From: Gnetum montanum
Lineage: Eukaryota > Streptophyta > Gnetopsida > Gnetales > Gnetaceae
Direction of reading: 5' to 3'
Length of the DNA stretch: 64,000 nucleotides
NCBI GenBank assembly: GCA_015680685.1
Contig: MNCI01028376.1
Coordinates: 66,431 to 130,430, forward strand
The notes under the pieces were generated by a model that worked only from the letters and a program-made list of their open reading frames with translations, was not told the DNA's origin and ran no database searches. The position numbers were made by a program, and so were the translations under genes. Shown here one piece after another: positions 57,590 through 64,000 of this stretch. Numbering within the stretch: the stretch's first letter is position 1; the number at the start of each line of letters is the position of its first letter.

Positions 57590-58612
57590 GCTTATTCTCG
57601 TGGACTGTTCGGTACAGAAAATTGCATGAGAATACCCTATATACAATTGAAACAGTACAAAAAATTCTATTAAATATATGTATATTTAAAAGAATTTTAA
57701 AATTCCAAAGCTTAACCGTTGCATGAAGTAAACATGGAAGTACAATAAAATAATTTTAAAAAATTACTTAATTAAATAATTTAGTGTATTTTATTAATTT
57801 TAATAATGAAATGTTAATTTAATGATAAGACTTTTCATCAAAGTTCTAACAGATTAAAAGTTCCAAAAAACAATGCTAAATTATATTAAAACTCTCATAG
57901 TCAAACATGGATGTTGGAAAAATGACAAAGCATGTACTGCCTGCTCACAAAAGCCTGTGATATAAATCATACGCAGGAGCAGAAACTTCGACTCACATTT
58001 CATTCTACTTCTTCCTGGTAAAAGCCACGAGGTGTCGAGAGTCCCCTATGTATAAGGGAAAAGTAAAGCCACGAGCTGTTGAGAGTCCCCCTATGTATAA
58101 CGGAAAAGTCTTAAAACGAGACGTGCAGCCCTTGCCATGCCATGCAAAGGGAAAAAGTCTTAATAAGACAAAGGTATCTGTGAAATTTTGTTCAGCGCCG
58201 TAGCATTTGCAACCACTGCGATCAACTACAAAACAGGAGAATTGTCTACGCTCTGAGTTAAATCGATGATGTTGTTGATGTTCGGTCATGTTCAAATCAC
58301 TATCCAATAGTGATACGCATCTGTCTCTGTCATTATGTAAGACTTTTGGGCAAAACCTCGGTAGGTACAACGAACGCTTAAGACCAAGTAAGACTTTTGG
58401 GCAAAACCTCGGTAGGTACAACGAACGCTTAAGACCAAGTAGGACTTTTGGGCAAAACCTCGGTAGGTACAACGAACGCTTAAGACCAAGAAACATGTTT
58501 AGAAAAATAAGTATACTGAGTTACCGTATTAGGATCAGCATTTGACCGAGGGACTTGAATGAATCCTAGCAAATGCTTTTGGCACGCTCACTGACTCTCT
58601 TGGTGGTTTTGC
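57590..58612. repeat. Right inverted-repeat arm (gene upstream copy)
   Basis: Inverted copy of the upstream region of the intact gene. It has its own local expansions: a 51 bp unit ('gtaagacttttgggcaaaac...') in three copies at 58337-58490, where the left arm has one, and a unit of about 43 bp ('gccacgag...gagagtccc') in two copies at 58023-58110. Confidence 0.85.
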
Positions 58613-58690
58613 ACAGAAAGGCAGATGTCGTTAACTGCAAGGGCAATGATGCAGGACCAAGAATTAACCAGCAGCAGAAAGTTGTAAATG
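58613..58690 (+). pseudogene. O-methyltransferase exon 1 head, truncated copy
   Basis: Matches the first part of exon 1 and the sequence just before it ('aactgcaagggcaatgatgca', 'ccaagaattaaccagcagcag', then 'aatgg'), with a missing block of about 13 bases and frame changes. After 58690 similarity to the gene is lost. A broken second copy of the gene start, head-to-head with the intact gene. Confidence 0.75.
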
Positions 58691-59084
58691 GTGTTTCCAA
58701 GAAAATACCAAGGTGTTATAAATATAAGAAGCATCTCAATTGAAAAAGGACTGCAAATTTCTATAGAAAAAGGAGAAAGAGGACAGATTTTATTCTAGGA
58801 GAGGATAAACTCATGGGCTTATGTTCAATCATAAAGTAATCCTAATTATAATTAATGATTTATATATAGCTTTGCTCATAGGAAAGAATGGTTTTCAAAA
58901 AAATATATATAAGAAAAATCATAAAGCAATTTACAAACACTTGAAATTAGCTTTTTATATAGATCAAAGGGTAAAAAACTATAGTAACCGACATAATAGT
59001 AAAGGGTAAAATGATGATGAATACTTAGTAGTGTCATGACTTTAAGTTACCCGGTTGAACACTAAAATGCTATGCATCAAAAGA

Positions 59085-59462
59085 ATCTGATTTTCGTGAT
59101 TCGTGATTCTGAAAGTGTTTGGGTACGTGTGCCTCAAGAAAAAGTGGTGAGTACGTGTGCCTCAAGCAAAAGTGGTGACGAGCCGGGGACGTGATAGAGA
59201 AAATTTAAATATATTAGTTTTTTTAAAAAATTAAATCTCATATATCATAAAAATACATTGTAAAATATAGAACAAGTACAATGTAAATTCAAAATATTGT
59301 TAATGGTTAAAATTGCACAGAAGATTGCAATATCACCATTAAATTGAAGCAAGAAAATTTGCAAAGGTATGGAGGGCATTGAATCCATTTCCTTACTTAG
59401 GAGCCATAATCTGGCCAAACATATAATTTCTGCAACAACCAAAATGACAGCAATAAAATGAA
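59085..59462. repeat. Second inverted pair, right arm
   Basis: Reverse-complement partner of 56899-57250. Contains a tandem 'gtacgtgtgcctcaag' (59124 and 59151). It ends where a coding-like stretch begins (59462). Confidence 0.8.
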
Positions 59463-59539
59463 ATCCTTTTGTTACTCAACCCAATATTTCAAAAAATGAA
59501 AGTAAGCCTCAAGCCTCAATCAAAAAGCCTAAAAAATGA

Positions 59540-60244
59540 ATGTTGATTGAGGATGTAGAAATGGATAGGGTAAAACGAAAGGCTAAATCCAAAGCTAAGA
59601 TCATTGAGTTAGATCCTGAAAGTTCAGATGACGAATCACTACCTGAATCAACAACATCATCTCGTTTATTCCAACCTTCTACAGGAGACCCTTCATGTCG
59701 TCATAAAAACTTAATCGAAGTAGATAATCAGTATCATTGTAGTGAATGTGACGCACTATTAAAAACTTGTAGAATCGAGATGAATAGAACAACCATATCA
59801 CGAGATAGATTCAGGGAACATCAGGATCGCCTAACACCATTAGAAGTCAAAGGCTTTGATTTTGTTCAAAATAAACCTGAAGGTGTACCAGAAGCTGAAT
59901 ACGTATATACTCTGCATACCAAAAAGACAGCAGAACAACCTTCAGATACAATTTGTCTTCTAAATTGGACTAATACTGCTTTACAAGAATTAGCGTATAG
60001 CAATAGAACTCAGATGACTGTATTAGAATGTATGTATCAGTTAAATAATAATACGGATATAAATACAGGTTTGTTATATAGAAAATTAGAAAGAATGTCT
60101 GGATCAGGTCCACAATCTCCTAAACCATCGGCTCCTCCTTTATCTTCATTAGCCTCTGAAATTTCAATTATATATTATTACCTATCAATTATAATTAAAA
60201 GTAGTATGATGAGAAGTAATAGTTGCATTATCAAATATCCTTAA
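59540..60244 (+). CDS. Intact 234-aa frame, unknown; candidate viral or element protein
   Basis: Longest open frame of the window outside the methyltransferase. Strongly charged N-terminus (KRKAKSKAK, then an acidic DPESSDDESLPES stretch), then C-x-H near residue 53 and HCSEC near residue 67, a possible Cys/His metal site, then a mixed central region (LLNWTNTALQELAYSN) and a Pro/Ser linker (GPQSPKPSAPPLSS) before a poorly conserved-looking tail. The same frame is open upstream (59462-59536) and stopped only by a TGA just before the ATG, so it is probably the rest of a longer protein. AT-rich codon use. A related upstream segment occurs at 56074 onwards. Family not recognised: an endogenous viral element, a retroelement gag-like protein or a host protein are all possible. 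Confidence 0.45.
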   Translation: MLIEDVEMDRVKRKAKSKAKIIELDPESSDDESLPESTTSSRLFQPSTGDPSCRHKNLIEVDNQYHCSECDALLKTCRIEMNRTTISRDRFREHQDRLTPLEVKGFDFVQNKPEGVPEAEYVYTLHTKKTAEQPSDTICLLNWTNTALQELAYSNRTQMTVLECMYQLNNNTDINTGLLYRKLERMSGSGPQSPKPSAPPLSSLASEISIIYYYLSIIIKSSMMRSNSCIIKYP

Positions 60245-60644
60245 TAAGGATACTTGTCTTCTAAGATGCAATCTATTTGAAAGAAAATTGGATTAATAAA
60301 TTCTACTAATAGTATTCCACAAACTCTTTTTAGTGTTTTCATCTTTCAAATTTACCAATGTATAGTTTAAACTAAGAGATCTTTTATTTGGACCTTCCAA
60401 AAATCATAATTGCAACCATCAAATTTTTCTACTTCCTCAATGTATTTAGAAAAGATCACCATTTTAATACACTTAATGAAATANATTGGAAGAAATACAT
60501 CAAGAATAAAAGAATTTATTTTCAAAAGGTATACAAGATGATGAGGACATCACATTACCTTCCATTGTCAATGTGTCCGAGGATTCTTATGAGTAAATAT
60601 TTGTATTTGGTAGTTAGATTAGAATCATTTGCATGTTTTTTCTA

Positions 60645-61456
60645 TGTTGGACAAATAACTATGATGGGACTACAAGTTATAGTCATTTGTAGCTTGGACT
60701 TGTAGGCTACTACAAGCTATAGTCAGTTATAATTTAAAATTCTTTTTATTTTTGTGTTGGACAATGAGTTATAAGTCACTAAAAGATAGAGAAGTTTGCA
60801 AGAGATTATTGTCTAGAGAATGCAAGCTGCAAGAGGTCACAGCCTACAAAAGAATAGAAGGAACATATTTAAGATTTTACCTATGCAAGCAAGCTGTGAG
60901 TTGCAACAAACCATAGGTTGGTAAGTACAAAGTGGTTATGATCGAAACTACTCACAGTTTAAGGAAAATTGATTTTTTAAAGAGATTACAAATTTTAAAT
61001 GGAAGACCAATTATCAAGTTAAATAAAGGATCACTACAATGATTATAAAAGAATGTCTATAAATTGAAAAGAGCCTAAGGTAAGGAAGAGGGACTAAGGA
61101 AGAGTATAAGAAAGGTAAGTAAAAGATAGTCCAAGATATGGAAGAGAGTGAGGGATAAGAGGGGGAGAGCACTTGAGAGAAACTAAGAGAATCTCTTATA
61201 AGTATTATCTTTTCTTAAGCTTTGTGCTCCAAGTGTGAGCAATTTTAGGAATTAAGATGTGACATGTATGGCCTCTAAGATCCTTGGGAGAGTTGAGTTG
61301 ATCTTTGCTTCTCATGATTGATGTAATTCTAATTTGAGATTGGATTAATAGAAAGAGAGTTTCTTAATTTTCTTGTATTATTATTTTTAAGCTAAGTTTG
61401 CTTGGAAAGGTATATGAAATGCGTTCTTTTAGGATCTATTAAGGTAGACCTTTCCA
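60645..61456 (+). repeat. 5' LTR of an iMet-primed retroelement
   Basis: TGTTGGACA start, CA end just before an initiator-Met primer site. Contains an internal n at none of its bases; the n at 60484 lies upstream. Short internal repeats ('agttatagtc', 'tgttggacaa' at 60645 and 60760). A partial copy of its first part appears at 63164-63290, consistent with a 3' LTR. Confidence 0.6.
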
Positions 61457-61459
61457 AAT

Positions 61460-61471
61460 TGATATTAGAGC
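61460..61471 (+). promoter_or_regulatory. Primer-binding site, initiator-Met type
   Basis: TGATATTAGAGC resembles TGGTATCAGAGC, the complement of the initiator-Met tRNA 3' end used by most plant LTR elements, with one G-to-A and one C-to-T change. Confidence 0.65.
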
Positions 61472-61499
61472 TTTAGTTTGGAGGCATCCAAACCTAGAA

Positions 61500-62709
61500 T
61501 TGTTGATCTTCATCAATATTTGAAAGAAATTATGGAGAATTGATATGCTTTGCAACTACTTAGGGTTTGAATTATTTAAGATTTAAAAGGATTCATTTGA
61601 TCTTTGTGAGATCAAGTTGCAGTTATGATCTATGAGTAGCAATTTCCTTTAAAGGGTAGAATTTGAAGTGAATTATTTCAAATTTGTACTTTTATATCAA
61701 AGCATAGTATCTTTTTCCTTATATTAAGGAAATGTTATTGTGGATATTTATGAAAGTATTTGTGGATATCATATTTATCACTTTAAGGTTTGTCTTTAGA
61801 CTTATGCAAGATATAGATACTCAATCTATTACTGTGAATGACCTTACAAGGAATATGGAGGAAATAAAGAGTAAATTGTGGAATATTTTAAGAAGAATTG
61901 AGAGGAAATATTTTAGCCATGAAGGAAAGGAATAAGTTACAAGGTGTATTAAAGTAGAGGTCAAGGAGAAAAGAAGCTTTCAAGTACTTCTTATTGAGAA
62001 AGGGAGTGCTTAATACCAAGTTTCAAAAAAGGAAATCAAGAGCTTCATTAAAGTGATCAAAAGATCTTTATGATCAAGGAGAGTTTCTATCTCATGAGTC
62101 ATGGGAGGTCAAAGATTAAAGTTAAAGAACAATACAAGGTCATGGGACTTCTTCAAGAAGAATCAAAAGTAGTAACAGAAGGTATGAGACTCATTCTTTT
62201 TCTAAATGTTTTGGAGCTTGTGGCAAGGGAAAGGAGATTCTATAGCAAGTTAAGGTTATCTCATGGGAGATAAATGAGTCTTCTAGTTGAGGTATGTACA
62301 AGAATGATTGCTTTGATGCTAATTTTGATTAATGTAATGTCAAGCCATGGAGGAGAGTTTACCTTTTAAGCTAGTACCTCCAAAATGGCATGGAAAGCTT
62401 GTTGATGATTCCTTTAAAGAGGAGAAAACATTGAGTTTGGGGAATTTCATTTAGAATTTGAAACCTGCAATCTTTGATGATGTTAGAAATATACATGTTA
62501 AACATCCAGTTGAACCAAAGTTGGGTGGAAGAATACATGAAAATGTAAGTAAATTTAAGCTTTACCTTGAAAATGGTAGTAATATCTCTTATGTTAAAGC
62601 TAGTATGAAAGATGCTAGTATTTCACTTCAACTTAATAGTACTTTGTTCAAATATAATGATGTGAATGATCATTATGTTGATTATGATAAATTTGAAAGT
62701 CATATTATA
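61500..62709 (+). pseudogene. Internal region of the iMet-primed element
   Basis: Broken coding text: about 61800-61935 is Met/Glu/Lys-rich and helical (LTRNMEEIKSKLWNILRRIE), and 62341-62709 has two longer stretches including GGRIHENVSKFKLYLENGSN. These could be a gag region but no signature is certain. The last frame runs to the n at 62710 and continues in the adjacent contig only if that contig is read on the other strand. Confidence 0.4.
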
Positions 62710-62710
62710 N

Positions 62711-63162
62711 CAAGTACATAATCATACTTCATAAACTTGTAATTATTGTAATCAATAGACAACATTTCCAAATTCTAGAAAACTATATCACTATCAATGT
62801 TTTCATTGAGATCAATAATAACATTCTCATAATGACTATCCCAATAGCCATCATTATCACACACAAAATCATGCATTATACCAATAATAGGCCTACTCTA
62901 ACTAATAATGGCATCAAAACTTACATTGCTTTCAACATATATAATATGACTTTCAAATTTATCATAATCAACATAATGATCATTCACATCATTATATTTG
63001 AACAAAGTACTATTAAGTTGAAGTGAAATACTAGCATCTTTCATACTAGCTTTAACATAAGAGATATTACTACCATTTTCAAGGTAAAGCTTAAATTTAC
63101 TTACATTTTCATGTATTCTTCCACCCAACTTTGGTTCAACTGGATGTTTAACATGTATATTT
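62711..63162 (-). other. Contig placed in inverted orientation between two gaps
   Basis: Bounded by n at 62710 and 63163. 62940-63162 is the exact reverse complement of 62487-62709 (223 bases). Read on the minus strand, the segment repeats the left contig's end and then extends it (62939-62711), with the same frame continuing to a stop at 62898. The simplest reading is a mis-oriented, unmerged overlapping contig. Confidence 0.85.
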
Positions 63163-63163
63163 N

Positions 63164-63290
63164 AGTTATAGCTTGGACTTGTATACTATTGTAAGTCACA
63201 GTCACCTATAATTTGAAATTATTCTTATTTTTTTAGTCAAGCATCAAGTTATGAATCATTGTGAGTTATTCCAAATGAAGTTTTTTTATA
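63164..63290 (+). repeat. Partial 3' LTR, first part
   Basis: Collinear with 60675-60790 (agcttggacttgta, cagtca(c/g)..tataatttgaaatt, caagttatgaatcattgtgag). Truncated by the n at 63163 on the left; similarity fades after about 63290. Confidence 0.6.
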
Positions 63291-63816
63291 ACAAAGATGA
63301 TGCTTCTTTATAACAAATGATGTAATTATCATTATAAGACCCATAAGGGCAAGTTGTAATAAGACTGAAAAGGGAATATTATAATAATAGGCATGTCTCT
63401 TGAGATGAACTTTGAAGATTTAACCTAAATTATTTATACTTCGGAATTAGAGGTAATGCCAACAAGGTATTGCAAAGTTAACAATGAAGAGTAATGGATG
63501 TTGGATGAAGTAAAATAAAAAGATGACTAACCATCACTTTTGGCTACGTATATGCATAACCATGATGAAAATGTTGGATTGCCTCTAAAAAATAGATGCT
63601 GAAGGAATAGAAACCCAAGGAATCCTCAAAGTAGGACCTACATATACTATTGGCACATTAATAAAGTATTTTTAAGTTCCTTCATTTTTCCTATTGCATT
63701 CTTTATCATAATATTGAATGTTACATATATTTAACATTTGATGTGACATTCAAGAATGACATGTCATAATTAGTATCAAAGAGAAGATCTAGTCAAGAGC
63801 TAATGAGAATGAAGGG
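63291..63816. other. Unassigned AT-rich sequence
   Basis: No coding frame or repeat was recognised. Confidence 0.4.
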
Positions 63817-64000
63817 TGATGAGCGGTTGTAGTACCCATACACCCAACCATACAAATCACGAAGCACTCACATGTGATCTAGTCAAATTCCATGGACTCT
63901 CTAGTTTTTGGTACACTAGTCCTCTAGTAAGTGAACCTTGCCCTAATGATCATTCATTATCTTCAATTACATTTGTGATGCATAATGGTATGGTTAAGTG
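63817..64000 (-). repeat. LTR terminus, antisense, runs off the window
   Basis: Reverse complement of the last 184 bp of the tRNA-Asp family LTR: TGATGAGCGG start, 'cacccaaccatacaaatcac', and 'cataatggtatggttaagtg' at the edge. No primer site is visible next to it, so it may be a solo LTR or truncated. Confidence 0.8.

Noticed and set aside
57451-57726. 91-aa plus frame with a basic middle
   Set aside because: It crosses the boundary of the inverted arm, and the other arm does not keep it open. No family motif.
58337-58490. Three-copy 51 bp repeat as a CRISPR array or a repeat protein
   Set aside because: There are no spacers, the units are contiguous, and the context is plant nuclear DNA. 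The open frame follows from a 51 bp (17-codon) period.

Overview
The window looks like nuclear DNA of a land plant, most likely a conifer or another gymnosperm. It is AT-rich and gene-poor. It is dominated by old, mutated LTR retrotransposons, LINE-like reverse transcriptases and short interspersed repeats. The few host-type sequences are plant families: a class II O-methyltransferase, an NB-ARC/LRR resistance gene, a terpene synthase and probably a nodulin-like transporter. The species assignment is inference. Seven single 'n' bases mark contig joins (9793, 41370, 56073, 56491, 60484, 62710, 63163), and several are flanked by duplicated or inverted overlaps.

Layout. 1-4340: 3' half of a dead Ty3/gypsy element followed by two LTR pieces facing each other. 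4750-5362: possible nodulin-like transporter remnant, minus strand. 7314-8535: C-terminal tail of a plant L1-type LINE. 9186-11784: decayed NLR resistance gene. 11895-16087: a 2.1 kb tandem duplication, about 99% identical by eye, carrying NLR-derived LRR scraps and a SINE-like repeat. 16900-19200: antisense reverse transcriptase and a solo-type LTR. 20024-22095: a tandem array with a period of about 550 bp. 24100-33480: unrecognised exon-like pieces, reverse-transcriptase fragments and an 860 bp tandem duplication.

33506-45507 is the best preserved mobile structure. It has two LTRs, a 5 bp target duplication, a tRNA-Asp-type primer site and a purine-rich tract. Inside are a third truncated LTR with its own primer site, an antisense gypsy insertion, gag-like remains, a terpene synthase fragment and a degenerate coiled-coil-like region. 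No sense-strand pol is visible. 48150-50990 holds antisense L1-type LINE fragments.

51856-54126 (minus) is the one convincing intact gene: a two-exon small-molecule O-methyltransferase of 371 aa. Its upstream region and first codons are duplicated in inverted orientation at 57590-58690, giving a head-to-head inverted repeat with further nested inverted repeats between and beyond. 59540-60244 is an unusual intact 234-aa reading frame of unknown family. 60645-63290 is an LTR element with an initiator-Met primer site, disrupted by a contig that appears to be placed in the wrong orientation. Another LTR fragment runs off the right edge.

No rRNA, CRISPR array or canonical tRNA gene was seen. Apart from the O-methyltransferase, and possibly the 234-aa frame, nothing appears able to make a functional protein.
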